Assembly: GCA_947579605.1 (NCBI GenBank)
Contig: OX388317.1
Span: 19,239,384 to 19,303,383, forward strand
Direction: 5' to 3'
DNA length: 64,000 bases
Source: Athripsodes cinereus
Lineage: Eukaryota > Arthropoda > Insecta > Trichoptera > Leptoceridae
Shown here: positions 47,367-59,790 of the stretch, in pieces
Layout of the letters: each line of letters starts with the position of its first letter
Numbering within the stretch: the first letter of the stretch is position 1
The notes under the pieces: model-generated
The model's input: the letters and a program-made list of their open reading frames with translations, nothing else
The model's database searches: none
What the model was told of the DNA's origin: nothing
Position numbers and translations under genes: made by a program

Positions 47367-47465
47367 AAAAAAGATACATCTGGGTTATTATTATAAACCC
47401 AAATACACCCTTATACACCTTTCACTTAAAGTTTGTGTCGTGAAAGGTAAGTTTGCTGGTACGAG
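47367..47465 (-). mobile_element. SINE family 1, truncated copy
   Basis: 'aaaaagatacatctgggtta', 'aaacccaaatacacccttat', 'gtcgtgaaaggtaagtttgc'. The tRNA-like head is gone. Confidence 0.65.
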
Positions 47466-47469
47466 TGTT

Positions 47470-50020
47470 ATGTTTGAATATAGATTACTGCCGCTCGCAA
47501 GAACACTTCAAACGACGTTATCACTAAAACTTACCTTATTATGATTAAATGAAACTCGTAATGAGCCTTAAGAGTAATAAAAATACTTAGAAAATATCCT
47601 AGATTATAATTTTGCAAGAATAAATTTTTTTTACGAAAAATATTACCTACCTACGAAAATTTTGAGATTAGATAATATTTATTTGTGAGTGATCTAGTCA
47701 GAACACGCAATGAAAGGTTCCAAAATTGTTTAGTTAATTCGAAATTTCGTTAGATGGCGATGTTCATGAATATGAAAATCGAATAACGAAGCAACGTCAA
47801 GAACTCATTTATCGTTGACTTAATTTATGCCATCTCCTGTTTTAACTATGTGTAAAAAATTCTGTATTGTTTTTTTATTATTGATTTTTAAGCAATCTGT
47901 GTATCATTCTATTATTTAAGAGTGTAAATAACAACTAAGTGAAAAATCACAGTGATTTCATTTTGAAATTCTCATTTATTCATACAATATCCAAATGGAG
48001 GATGTAACATGTATTGTCTAACTGTTCTTAGGAAAATATTCACATAGATACAGTTATGTACGAGTACACAGTGTTAACTACCAAGTGATATATTGTCTGC
48101 TACAGAACACATCTACTATTAAGTATTAACTATACTTACTCTATACATTGTACATTCACAAAAGGTATCGTTATAATGTATGGGAGAGCACATATTATGT
48201 ATTATGTAGCCTCTATGAAAATGTTTTTGTTTTTGCTCTTTTATGGCTATTTTGTGGATAGCATTATCTGATGCTGGGATTTGAGGTATCATTATTTTTT
48301 TTATACATACATGTTTTATCTATTAACTATGTACTTTTGTAGTAAAAATAACGAATATTGGAAATTCGATATCTTCAATATTATGGAGTTTCAAAAACTA
48401 TTTCATTTCTTAATAACATCTAAATTATATATTTATAAGGATTTAGTTTTTTTATCCTCTCCGATGATTTTGATTTAATTTAACTCTTTTGTAGAGTCTT
48501 AGCGTATACAATACTATTTTCTAAACATTTACAGTGCTTTTAATATCAGCAGATATATTTTAACCAAAGCCTTTTGTATCTGAGCTTTTATCATTCATTT
48601 ATTCCCTCAACTTATCCAAATCTTTGCATATTATTCTAACCTCGTTCTTAATATTCATATTAACGCCTTTCTACTATCTGTTTCAATTATATTTACATTC
48701 TATATTATATATGTTTTTAACCATATCGAGGTAAGCATATGTAAAGTTTGGTATCGAAACTGTACGCATTCATTAATAATAAAATATTAGCAGAGCTTAA
48801 ACAAATAATCTCTAAATTTAGACTGATTTTCATGCTTACATTGATTTTCTCTTCAATTTTTCGAACAAACATCATAGAATTTGAGTATAATAGAATTTGA
48901 GTAAAATATATTTCTACATACTTAGTTTAAAAACTTCAATTTTTTTATTTATCTACTTTCGATTCCAAACCACTTACACATAACATACCTAGAGAGCCTC
49001 GTTGTAGAAATCTCTATTCATATGAATATTTCAGGAATTTAACACTCCTATTTATCTTTATTCAACTCGACATAATTGTATTGTTTTTTTTTATTAAACA
49101 TCATTGCGCTATACAGTGTATAAATTTTAATATAAGGAAATTAACAAATTCATTTGATCGATCAGATATGCTACCCAATGACTATTATGGTACAAAGAAG
49201 ACATCTTGCATGTCAAGAATATAATTATTGGAGGTACAGCTAGTTCACAGCTAGTCACAAATTGTGAGAGCTACTATGATATTATATTAGAGCGTACTTT
49301 TCAAATTAAATTAATATTACTCATGATTGCAACTAAATAACATGTAAACAAACAGTATTCAGAATCATTGAGGCAATCCTTACTTATAGTAATAATAATA
49401 ACATACACCTAGGTAATACTGGTGTTATTATTAGTATAATAAACTTAGTTTGTATGGTAACATTACGATTAAAACTAACATGCAACCAACTTACATAGTT
49501 ACGTATACATTCTCTTAGTAAGAGCTACATAATACTGTCTGCTTGTATTACACATTATTCCATTCAGAGTAAAACACTTTGCTTCGATAGTGATCTTCCT
49601 CTGGGGAAGTATGTTGTTAGTGTATACATACATACATAGTTATACCGAATAATATCATTCTAGAAGCATAATAATATATAGATTCTGTGTACTGCACTGT
49701 ACATATTATTATGATTAGAATAAAGCAAAGTTGTTGGTTCTTTGTATTAGTTTTCAAAATAACTCGCAAACGAATGAATAGTTTCGAGATTAGAATAAAA
49801 GATTTTCAGAGCATTGACTTCCATTTAAGAGCAAAACTCAAAAGTCTATAATATACTCGTTATATTGAAATAATCGCCAGCTTTGTAATTAATAACCCTG
49901 AACTTAATAAAAGAGTAAGTAATATACCAATAGACATAATCATGTCGCAAAAATAATACAACAAAATTTAGCAATTAAACATAATCTATTAAACTCGCAA
50001 AATATAATAACTAATTATAA
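47470..50020. other. AT-rich DNA, nothing recognised
   Basis: About 2.5 kb without a gene. At 49760-49805 'actcgcaaacgaatgaatag' with 'cgagattagaata' is a short repeat also found at 14224 and 58338. Confidence 0.5.
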
Positions 50021-50022
50021 AT

Positions 50023-50450
50023 AAAGGAAAATATTTAATTTAAATCAAAACACTGTTTTATTCCACTATGAGATTGTAAATTATTAAAACGTTTTCAACT
50101 ACAATGATGCCATCATCAGTAATAACACAATACTAAATCTAAAATTGAAGGACATACAACAATATTAAAAATCTAAGGAGTGGTTACAATTGGTAGGGGG
50201 TGTGTGGAGGGTGGGGGTGAAAAGTTCAGGGGCGGGTTCAGGAGCAGAAGTAGTGGTGAGGTTATTTGTGGGTGTTGAATATTTACTAAATTTTTATGAT
50301 TATTAATTTCTTATGTTTCCAAGATGTCTAGTTTTTTGCCTTTTGAACATTTTTGATGATGGCTACATTGTAGTTGAAAACGTTTTAATAATTAAACAAT
50401 CTCATAGTGGAATAATACAGTGTTTTGATTTAAATTAAATATTTTCCTTT
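50023..50450. repeat. 428-bp fold-back element
   Basis: Inverted arms of about 97 bp (50023-50119 and 50354-50450) share AAAGGAAAATATTTAATTT, CACTGTTTTATT/AATACAGTG, and TTTTCAACTACAATG. Each arm has TGATGATGG, a short stem, then GAAAACG when read toward its outer end. The centre is G-rich (gggggtgtgtggagggtggg). Confidence 0.85.
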
Positions 50451-50910
50451 AAAATGCATTTCCACAAAGTTACACTCGAAAATATAGAATTTTTAATTAT
50501 AAATCTATTATAATAAACACTTTTAATATTGTAAAAAAGTTTTAAACACATATTTCAGGCACAATGCTGGTAAGTATTTTGAACCCGCGTTCTGAGCCTA
50601 ATCCTTTGATATCCTGTATGATTATCTGGATAGGTGAATTTTTCCCGGCATTAGACTGTTAAGTTTTTGTGGGGCATGACTGATAATATGGAGAATTATC
50701 TGGTTGTATAATGCTGAGAAGTGTGGATGGCAGTTCTGCCGCCGCGTAAAAAAAATATATAATACGAAAATCGCTTTCATAATAGGTATTTTCTATCCAA
50801 TTTACCTCTTTTATTTATTATCAGACATCTATGTAGCTCTAAAATAAATGCCTTACCTCATTATATGACCTTAAAGTGCTGGGCATATCACTGATGTACT
50901 GCGTGTATAT
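50451..50910. other. AT-rich DNA, nothing recognised
   Basis: No supported feature. Confidence 0.45.
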
Positions 50911-51226
50911 GTCACCGCCCGATAGCTAGATTAGCCAGTTAACTATATGACTAGGCGTTTAGTTAAACACCGGCATTCAATTAAATGGCTACCCATTTTG
51001 TTATCATAATCACAATAACATGGCAAACTTACAACGTTCTGCCTGATCGAAGCTGGCCCGATTGTTAAAATTAAGTCACTTTATTTTGTACTGTGGCGTT
51101 AAGATTGGTAAACGTTGCGTCAAATAATCCGGCTTGACCTCTGTTAGCTATTCAATTAAATGCCGGCATTTAACTTATTGCCTAGTCATTCAGTTGACTG
51201 GTTAATATTCAACTATCTGGTGGCAA
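50911..51226. mobile_element. 316-bp MITE with long inverted repeats
   Basis: The left arm 'ccgatagctagattagccag', 'tgactaggcgtttagttaaa', 'ccggcattcaattaaatggc' is matched in reverse by the right arm (51140-51226) with about 20 percent change. It has no frame. Confidence 0.8.
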
Positions 51227-51723
51227 CATAGAAATATACTATCACAACAAAATAATTCATCCTATACCTACACTGTCTCTTCTCCTAATACAATATTATA
51301 CTTGTGAAATCTAATTCTATGTAACATTTAAAGTTGTTGCTCCTGTCTCTACTGATATTTCTACTAAGAGAAACACTACTCTACTTTGTTTCATTCTATA
51401 CAACTAATGCAATCTCTGCGATTCATGTGTAAGATGTATATATTTACTCGTAACATTTATGTTTTATACAAAGATCGCTCTAAATTATTTACCCTAGGAT
51501 CTTAAAGGTCTATTTCTATCCCTTAAAGTCTGAAATATTCCGACTTTGGTTATTTATATTTTTACAGACAAACATTTTTCAAACCCCGTTTGGGCAAGAA
51601 TCGAATTTGAGACCTCGAAGATGCAAGTCGACTGTGATAAAAAATTGGAAAAAATCTACATATATTGTAGTGGAAAGATAAAGAGCAGAAGTAATGATAG
51701 TAGGAAAGTAATAACAAAATACT

Positions 51724-52114
51724 CACAACGAATCATTGGTACATACTATTAGATTAGGACCAGAGATACTACATAAGATTCGTTAGTACGAATCTAAGGG
51801 TGCAAACACAGAGAAAGGAGGTTGCCAGCGCCGATCAGTGCCGGTAAGCGCCGGCAAAGTAAATCGCAATCGGCGTTCCTGCTTTTACTATGTGCGTGTT
51901 CATTGAAATGCATGTAACCATTCTCGGCGCCGGTAGACGCAGGCATCGGAAAGCAGGTAACCTGCGTTCTTTGTGTTTGCACCCTATGATATTAACTTTT
52001 CGCAAACAAATCGTTGGTAAGTTTACCAACGATTGATATTATACAGTCGTACTAATGAATCGTTTGTACTATCTCTGGTCCTAATCTGATAGTACGTACC
52101 AATGATTCGTGGTG
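51724..52114. mobile_element. MITE interrupted by a second MITE
   Basis: Outer inverted ends: CACAACGAATCATTGGTAC at 51724 and its near complement ending 52114, with arms of 65 bp through TTAGGACCAGAGATA and ATTCGTTAGTACGA. A further palindrome AATCGTTGGTAA-GTTTACCAACGATT is at 52009-52034. Confidence 0.85.
51797..51985. mobile_element. 189-bp MITE nested in another MITE
   Basis: Inverted ends AGGGTGCAAACACA(G/A)AGAA, then a GC-richer body (ccggtaagcgccggcaaag and its partner ggcgccggtagacgcagg). Younger than its host element by position. Confidence 0.85.
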
Positions 52115-52341
52115 AAATTTCGTCAGTATTTTTCTCAGTGAAGTAAGAAAGCAATCATAATCGTTCACTTCTTCATGACATAAAAAAATATTCAATTTGA
52201 ACATTTTTTAAGTATCTACAATTAAACTGTTTATGAGTGTATTGAAAAATGTTCATCAATATCATCAAATGTGTTGTAGATTAATTTGTACAAATACCTA
52301 TCTATTATCGTTTCTTTATTATTCCATAAATAATAAAACAT
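52115..52341. other. AT-rich DNA, nothing recognised
   Basis: No supported feature. Confidence 0.4.
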
Positions 52342-52355
52342 AATGTATTACATAT

Positions 52356-52500
52356 GAAAACGCTGGGCCGATGATATTGTCCCTGTCGCGGGTAGCAGGT
52401 GGATGAGAGAAGCCCAAAGAAGAGAAGAATGGAAGAAATTAGAAGAGGCCTACATCCAGCAGTGGAGAGACGGCTGAAGAAGAAGAAGAAGAAGAAGAAG
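52356..52500 (+). mobile_element. Very short 5'-truncated LINE insertion with (GAA)n tail
   Basis: 145 bp encoding RWADDIVPVAGSRWMREAQR and EEAYIQQWRDG, then a stop and seven or more GAA units. This is a classic insect endonuclease/reverse-transcriptase tail. Perfect 14-bp target-site duplication AATGTATTACATAT at 52342-52355 and 52501-52514, so the insertion is young. Confidence 0.93.
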
Positions 52501-52977
52501 AATGTATTACATATTCCGTAAATATTAAAAAATGGTATAAATTTTTTAGAAAATTCTATCAGAAGCAAGTTTGACAACTAAACTATTCAATGCATATACA
52601 TAATTATATCTAGTCGCTTGTATCTATTCACATGCATCTACTCGCATGTTTCAACTAGGTGTAGTAGGTGCATTCTAACTTTTGCTTTTAGTCGACTTTA
52701 CTAATGCGGTTGCTTTTGATAGTTCTTACTTTGGTCCATGCTACGTACGTATAGTGTACATAGATAAAATAATTACATAATATATTTTAGTTTTTATATC
52801 TAATAACATAGTACAGCGTACCGTGTAGGTACAGTTTATTTATTATTATGGAGAGAAAACATAATATAGTAACTTACTATAGACAACTACAAACAAATAT
52901 GCATTTTACAAAATACCTGCAGTACGAATACATGCCATGCATGAGCTTGTTTGTAAAACACCATTTTAAGAATACTT

Positions 52978-53200
52978 CTTACTTACTTACTTCCGATGGC
53001 CTAACAGCCTTTGCAGGACCTTTGCCTCCGAAACAATAGATCTCCAAGCCTTTTTATCTTGAGCAATGGATTGTCAATCATCTTTAGCTCCTCTAGATCT
53101 CAAACCTTTGTCTTGGCCTGCCTAACGGTTTTCTGCCCTCGAGTATACCCTGCAGAATACCTTTAGTCGCCCTTTCTTCACTAATACCATTTTAAGAATG
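52978..53200 (-). pseudogene. LINE ORF2 tail, copy 1
   Basis: A shortened version of the minus-strand frame at 62460-62690. It is disrupted by deletions of roughly 15-20 bp after the AQDKKAWRS-like segment. Confidence 0.7.
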
Positions 53201-53454
53201 CACAAATCCATTTATCACTTAAAGTATCTGATATTTTTATTAAGATTATACCTCAAATGAGATGAGATGGTTTTATTTCAAAAAACTTTACCAAGGTTAC
53301 TCAGTTTTAACCTTAATCGAAATTTTAGATTTTTAAAACGTGAAATCAGTACCAAAACAAAATTAAAATCTTAATTGATTAAATAGGTATATTTTTTCGT
53401 ATAAATTGCGGTTCACATGACGAAATTGTGGTAAAGAAATAAAAAAAAAACCAT

Positions 53455-53526
53455 TAGCAGAGCGTGGTTTCGATCCACGGACCTCTGGGTTATGGGCCCA
53501 GCACGCTTCCGCTGCGCCACTCTGCT
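53455..53526 (-). tRNA. Initiator tRNA-Met (CAT)
   Basis: 72-nt cloverleaf, identical to the copies at 60284 and 62955. Acceptor AGCAGAG/CTCTGCT, anticodon loop CCCATAA on a stem CTGGG/CCCAG, and AUCGAAA in place of the usual TTCGANN loop. The A1:U72 pair, three G:C pairs next to the anticodon loop and A54 are the initiator hallmarks. A Pol III terminator (10 T on the minus strand, 53441-53450) follows within 5 bp. Confidence 0.97.
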
Positions 53527-53748
53527 GTGCTGTAGCCTCGCGAAAAAATTATTATAAGTATTACCAATAGTATTGTAGAAGTATCTAGGTGAATGTCTTG
53601 GTAAGGTCAGCATCGATACTTTTTTAACCTACCATGAAAGCTATTCAACAGACGTAGACGATATTTTCTTTTTCTCAAAATGTCGCTAAGAATGACATGT
53701 TATAGGACACAGCTAAGCCACTATTCTATATTATATTATACTATATCC

Positions 53749-53960
53749 TTGAAGTGGAGCAGCCATCGATCAAATGACATTTAAATGACATGCAGACAGT
53801 CCTCGTCATGCCAATAAAAAATAAGGTATTAAAAATAGGTAGCACGTAATCACTGAAGCGAGAATGTTAAATGTTTTAATCGTGAGATTTCACGTACTGT
53901 CAGTTTACAGGACACTCGAAAGCTTACTGAAACGAGTGAGATACTTATTTCATACTAGGT
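53749..53960 (+). repeat. R1 repeat copy
   Basis: 'ccttgaagtggagcagccat', 'gacagtcctcgtcatgccaa', 'cactgaagcgagaatg', then 'acactcgaaagcttactg'. Confidence 0.5.
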
Positions 53961-54680
53961 TCTCTACTATATGCCATAGCCAAATGAAATTGTAAATAAA
54001 GGCTAATATTTTTGAGTCAGTTATTAAAAAAGATCCTTTGCTATAATCTGGTTTCCTGTATTCTGAAGCAATCTCTATGATCTACCTCAGGTCAGCAGGT
54101 ATGTTTTATATCGGTGCCTGCAATATCAAAAGCCTCCTTGTGAATTGATAATAGTAATATATGATATTCAAATGTGATTTGTTTAAGAAGACATTATTTA
54201 TAAGGTCAATTCGTTCTTCAAATCAAAATGGTACATGCTCTATTATTAGATGTAATGATATATTCTTTATCATAGTAAAATTCACGTATTGAATTAAGTA
54301 AATAATAACAACAATAATAATAATATAATTACACACGCAACATAAAATAATTAAATAATTAGATAAGCAAGTAGTAATAAGTAATAGTTATGGCAGGGTG
54401 ATAAGGCTCGGGTTATATTTATTCATGTGTATCAGCCTGATAACTGGAGGAGAGGGTGACATCATTTGCACTACGCCACTGATTAATGTAAATTCATTTA
54501 ACGAATATTTTAAGCAACGAGTTTTAGTAACCGAATGAAATTATCCATAAACATTTACCTGAATCTTAATAAAAAAAAAACATCTCTTGAATAAATTTTA
54601 AATGTTTTGATTTATTTGTATAAAGATCCATGAAATTAGTTTTAGAAAGATTAGTTACCTATGTAGTAAGTTTCCACATA
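53961..54680. other. AT-rich DNA, nothing recognised
   Basis: No supported feature. Confidence 0.45.
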
Positions 54681-54685
54681 CTTTA

Positions 54686-54785
54686 CGGTCGGTCCCAATA
54701 ATCTGACTATCTATTAATATAATGACGTATAATATGAAGGACTTTTATTGACAGTAATGGAATGACAGATTATTGGAACCGGCCG
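54686..54785. mobile_element. 100-bp MITE
   Basis: Ends CGGTCGGTCCCAATAATCTG and, inverted, CGGCCGGTTCCAATAATCTG: 20-bp terminal repeats with 3 differences. Confidence 0.75.
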
Positions 54786-56640
54786 ATAATGATACAGAGA
54801 TAGTTAAAGAAGCATTACCGAAAAATGACAATCTTTTGAAGTGATCTTTAAGCATTTTTAAAATTCAGCCGGGAGATATGAAGGTAAAGTCAAGGTATAA
54901 TAATTATGTATCTGCACGTATTTGAAAAAGTATGACATGGGACAAAATACCGATTTCATACTTATAAACATACATTATGATGAGCAATTTTTTGCGTTAG
55001 TGAAGAGGCAAACGACAGAATAATTATTTTCTAAGATATTAAAAAGTAATGATTTCTGTCAGGTTTTCTTATATATTATATATAGTTTGGGTAGATGGCG
55101 CTCTTGCAGCTGCCTGAACCCACAACTTCTCTTTTTTTTAATTGAAAATAATAGTTAAACATCAATTAATTTTATATTTTTTTTTCATTCCAACTAAAAT
55201 ACAGTGTAGTTTATTTAATTATGTTGTTTTTAGTGTTTAATGTGCTAAAGTTGAAATAATAAATTGTTAAAAAAGAAACATGCTAACTAAATCTAATATA
55301 AAATTGTGACAATAATATTTAACCAAATTTGTATTATAAAAGTAGTAAAGAATAAATTATAATGTGAAATAATAGTGTAAATGCGCCCTTGAGATGATTT
55401 GAATCATGAAAACGGCGCAATATAAATTATCCAAAAATAAATAAATAAATAGTAAAAATTATACAATAATAACCGACTGTATTTCTATTTGGTTAGCTGT
55501 TAAAATTGGCAAACGGCAATAAGCTCGCCAATTGTGTATGATAAAGTAATGTACAATGAAAATTGTATATGTACAATGTATTCAAAACAGAGTTCTGTTA
55601 TTATTATTAAATCTAAGATAATGTTTTATACCGAGTATTGCAAAAAATAACTTTAATTTAACCTATGCGCTTTTCTTTTGTCAACCAAACGTTTATCAAA
55701 AATGTTATGTTAGGTACATGCATAGTACCTAAATAAAAAAAAATCAACGCTACTTCAAATAACAAACATTCGTATAAAATTGGTAATACTGTACCACCAT
55801 ACTTTACAAAATCATGTTCATGAAATGTTTCATGTAAGTAATGTGTGAACAACTTTATGTATTATATTATATTATTCATTAATAGTTTTGTGTTCTGATA
55901 TCAACCATAATCACAAAGAAAAGGAATATTCGCAATACAAGTACATTGTAAACGAAATATTTTTGTGTTTACTTTATGCAACTATTGTTCTTTATTCGAT
56001 TGAAAAAATATTTAATAAAAATTATTTATTTTTCCACATATCTATCTCCTGCAAAACAGGGTATCTTGCGAACTCTTTGTATAAAAAAGTATGACGTTAA
56101 AATGGTTTTCATACATCATCGATTTTGATTAATGTCTCATAGATACGTATGTGATGCTCCACAAGCTCTTGTCTCTTTCATATTTAAAGGAATCGCCACA
56201 TAGCTGTATATCTCAGGAGTCAAAGACTCATTTATCTGAACTTGCATACAAAAAAATGTCCTAACGGGCGAGCCAAATGGGCAGTCTGAAATGCCGGCAG
56301 GCCAAATCCGTCTCTGGGAATCTTTAAACTACTGTTAAATTTTCAATATCCCCTTCAAGAAGAGAAACACCAATATTTCTATTTTTATTAAAATAATAGG
56401 TATATGGATCCGAAATGTAAACATGGAAACAAAAATATATTATAATAATCAAAAATTGGTAAAAAAAAAGCAGAAATATGATGTCCAGAAACTTTTAAGT
56501 ACCATCCAAGATAGAGAGCGTCTTGTCTTTTACAGGATACCTACCTACTTCAAATCTGAAGAAAAAGTGAGTGACCTCTTATAGTGGTAAATTATATTAA
56601 TTTCAGAATGTTAAAAAGGGCAAAGGGCGAATGAACCAAT
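54786..56640. other. AT-rich DNA, nothing recognised
   Basis: No supported feature. Confidence 0.45.
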
Positions 56641-56647
56641 GATATAA

Positions 56648-56790
56648 CCTAAGGGGTCCGTGGTTCGATCCCAGGTGCCGGCAAACTTCCCTTTCACGGC
56701 ACAAGCTTTTAGCTTAGTGTGAAAGGTGTATAAGGTTGTATTTGAGTTTATAACAAAACCCAGATATATCTTTTTTAAAAAAAAAAAAAA
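56648..56790 (+). mobile_element. SINE family 1, 5'-truncated copy
   Basis: Canonical B box GGTTCGATCCC at about 56662, then 'ctttcacggcacaagctttt', 'ggtgtataaggttgtatttg', ending 'cccagatatatctttttt' and an A-run. Confidence 0.75.
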
Positions 56791-57119
56791 TATATATATT
56801 CTTCTAAAGAACATTGAGGATGAAACGACAACAAGAAGAAAAATACATTATTTTCAATTTTCCTTTTACAGTTCCAACATAGCTTTAGTTTATTACTTAC
56901 AAATGACACCCCTTTAAGTGTTTGCAATTACGGTTATTTGTTCCACTGAATTCGACTTCCAACAATCTTTAGACATGGATACATTTATATTAGAAGTTTA
57001 ATAGGTATAGGTAGTCATGGAACATTGGCGGGTTTTTCATATACGCAAAAAACACCGCGTAGGTACTAACAATGGCTTGCTTTCAACCATGCAAACAACC
57101 AACGCATTCCTTAATACTA

Positions 57120-57400
57120 TTGCACGCATTATTTATTTATTTATTTACATATATTCACGGTCAAAGCCTTTTACATGTTAAACCCCTGTAAACTTACAAT
57201 ACATGTAAACAAGGGTACAATCACTTTAAAAAAAAGACACAAACAATTAGATTAATAGAAAACGAAAGTTTAACATACAGTGTAACATTAACAGGTTAAA
57301 TTTATAAAAAAAGTACAAAATTGTCAAAAAAATTTTGGTCAAGATATTAAAAAAAATAAATCAAAATGGTATATAAAATGTAAATAACATATCTTACTGA
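57120..57400 (-). mobile_element. LINE 3' UTR-like tail, inverted
   Basis: 'ttatttatttacatatattc', 'acggtcaaagccttttacat', then 'gtcaagatattaaaaaaa'. It is the complement of the tail at 40241-40560. Confidence 0.5.
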
Positions 57401-57569
57401 AGATAAAACGGGATATTGATTCAGCATTCATTCGAAAAAATATATTTTAAATATCTGCTTCGGTATCGCAAAATTAATTATTTAATGTGCTTAACTTACC
57501 TACTGCATTTAATAAAATGGCTTATATTCATTATCCTTAAAAGCAACTGGTTTGAACCAATAAGAAATC

Positions 57570-57730
57570 TGTTTTCTCAAAGACATAATTGGAGTGGCCA
57601 GATCCTTAAAGCAGAAATGGATAAGGATCTCTAGAGAAAGTACATAAGCCCATTAAGACACAAACATTTTGGCTTCTGTGAGTGTATCTGAGGTGTGTTT
57701 GAGTGTTATTCAAATAAAAAAAAATCAAGG
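57570..57730 (+). pseudogene. Decayed LINE tail, relative of 8591-8789
   Basis: 'aattggagtggccagatcct' and 'atggataaggatctct' align with 'tttggagtggccagaggtcc' and 'gtggacagggatctct' at 8674-8720. Then a G/T-rich 3' UTR and an A-run. Confidence 0.6.
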
Positions 57731-58049
57731 TTATGATGAAAACATGACAAAAATAAAAATTCTAGTCCCGCCACTGCTACCCAATACATACAAACTTTAA
57801 AAGGTACAATAATTGTGAATGCAAAACAGTGTTTTACATTTGTATTTCAAGTGTAATTAATATAATAATAATGTAACTTACTTAGTTTTGAATATCTACA
57901 GCTGGGTATTTTAATAAAATTTCTGATCAATATGGTACCTCTTCTATCAATAGTCTATTTCTATAACAAACTATAACTGAATCAAAGATGTTCAATGCCT
58001 TATTTGTGAGGTTAACCTCGTTAACTTTATTTAACGCTAAATAAGCGTT

Positions 58050-58165
58050 AAATATATTAATATATCATAAATTATCATCTATATATCATAATATATATAT
58101 CATCTATATATCATCATATATCATAATATATCATCAATAATATATCATAAAATATATTAATTCTT
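58050..58165. repeat. ATATATCAT simple repeat
   Basis: Irregular tandem array of ATATATCAT and ATAATATATCAT words. Confidence 0.75.
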
Positions 58166-58380
58166 TTCCAGTGACTTTACAGTTGATACGTTTTAATCAA
58201 CTGTCCTTTAGCGCTGCTTCTAGGAGTAGGTAAGAGCAAAAAGCAGGATCCTCTACTTAGAGCGTCATTGCGCCAATTGAATGTAGAAAAAATAGGCATT
58301 TTTATAATATATTTGAAAACTATAAAATATTAGTCCTAAATCACTCGCAAACGAGTGGGTGGTCTTGAGAAGAATAGAAT

Positions 58381-58865
58381 AATCTTTTGGGGATATTTTT
58401 CAACCACCCCCAAAAAGGCTGAAATCCCGTAAACCTATTTGGACAGTGGAGGCAGACGAAACTAACATAGAGGAAATGTGGAAAGAGAGATGGGCCACTG
58501 AACCAACAATCGCAAACAAACATCTAATAATGGACCCAACAGCTCGAGTACCAGGTTTTGACTTGCCCCGAAGGGTTTGGGTGCAGCAGAACAGGGTGAG
58601 AACGGAGCAGGGCTGCTGCAACCACTCACTCTGGAGGTGGGGGAAAAGGGACAACCCTGATTGCGAGTGTGGAGCTGAGCAGACAATAAGGCACATAGTG
58701 CAGGACTGCCAGCTCAAAAAGTTCAATGGTGGCCTCCAGGACATTCATGAGGCGACTCCGGAGGCGGTGGACTGGCTGACGAGACTGGAGCCAAAACTGT
58801 GATACCAGGACGCAACCCACATGGGCCAAGACATTATCCGGAGCCATACGAAAAGTAAAGTAAGT
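58381..58865 (+). mobile_element. 5'-truncated non-LTR retrotransposon with target-site duplication
   Basis: A plus-strand frame ends at 58799-58801. It contains CNHSLWRWGKRDNPDCECG, AEQTIRHIVQDCQLKKF (a Cys/His cluster of the CDCG..QT..HI...C type seen at the end of jockey-like ORF2 proteins) and AVDWLTRLEPKL. Perfect 13-bp repeats AGAAGAATAGAAT at 58368-58380 and 58866-58878 flank it. The AAGTAAAGTAAGT tail is shared with 18721-18991. Confidence 0.88.
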
Positions 58866-58912
58866 AGAAGAATAGAATAGAAGATACTCTAAAATATTAT
58901 TTATATTCATTG

Positions 58913-59065
58913 AAACCATCACTGCACATCACACAAACGGGGCAACATCTAACCAATTGCTTAATAAAATAAACACGCAAGTCGTTTTTCTATGCCAGCA
59001 AAAATTAAAACGTTCAGGAAGTGTGGCACGTCTTATCGCTGAATTAAAGATGTAATTTCTGGGTA
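58913..59065 (+). repeat. R1 repeat copy
   Basis: 'gaaaccatcactgcacatca', 'aaacacgcaagtcg', 'acgttcaggaagtgtggc', 'tcgctgaattaaagatg'. Confidence 0.55.
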
Positions 59066-59629
59066 GTAAAAATATCAGCCTGTACCCACGTGTAAGTAAA
59101 CAATTCAATGGCAAATAATATCGATTATTAATTAATTATTCATAGAGACTGTCTATCATGAGCAAACCTACAGCGTGCTCCTTTAACTCATAAATGTCCT
59201 ATAAATCAATTTGTTAATGAGGTCCTAACTTATAAACGGCAAGTCATTAAAACTTACTTGACGAAAACCGAATTTAATTTCTATTAATTAATTTCTCAGA
59301 CTAAAAGATCTTTGATATTCAGCTTGTCGATTGAAATGGGTCTAAGTGGGTTGATAACCCATTAAGCGTCAAGTTTTTTAGGGTGTGGGGGTTGAATTTG
59401 AAATTTTGTTTTCATCTGGTAATAAAAATTAGGTGAAGTTAAAACATTTTTCAGATTTTGCTTAATTCAATTATTTTCAAGTTATATACCTACTTTCTTT
59501 GCTACTACTTTTAGACGAGTTTGCGAATCGACAGAAAATTAGACAGCAAAAGTGGGGTAGCCAGCGGACAAACTGCATGACACACGGACACGTTTTTTTC
59601 ATGTTATTGACAATAAAACACTATTAAAA
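59066..59629. other. AT-rich DNA with an R1 scrap
   Basis: An R1 fragment ('agtggggtagccagcggaca') near 59550-59590; otherwise nothing. Confidence 0.4.
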
Positions 59630-59790
59630 AACTTCCAAGTTACTTGATTCATAATTCTTACTAGTATTCGGAGACTCTCGCCTCCATCTTAGTAATAAGT
59701 TTATTTGTTTTCTGATCACCTGGAGATGGAGTCGAGAGTCTCCGAATACTAGTAAGAGTTATTAATAAAATGACTTGGAAGTTTTTTAAA
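59630..59790. repeat. Inverted repeat next to a SINE
   Basis: Arms 'aaaaaacttccaagt..cttactagtattcgg' and the complement ending 'gacttggaagttttttaa', about 60 bp each, sharing GGAGACTCTCG. It touches the SINE that starts at 59788. Confidence 0.8.

Larger units (their letters stand above)
52745..53883. repeat. Duplicated segment, copy 1 (carries tRNA-iMet)
   Basis: Directly repeated at 61840-63380. It starts around 'acatagataaaataattac' and ends near 'gcgagaatgttaaat'. It contains a LINE tail, the tRNA gene and an R1 fragment. It lacks the retrotransposon present in copy 2 at 61944-62324 and has small deletions in the LINE tail. Confidence 0.92.

Noticed and set aside
58400..58922. Three minus-strand frames of 74-114 codons
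   Set aside because: Antisense shadows of the plus-strand retrotransposon ORF, which has the Cys/His motif and defined insertion ends.
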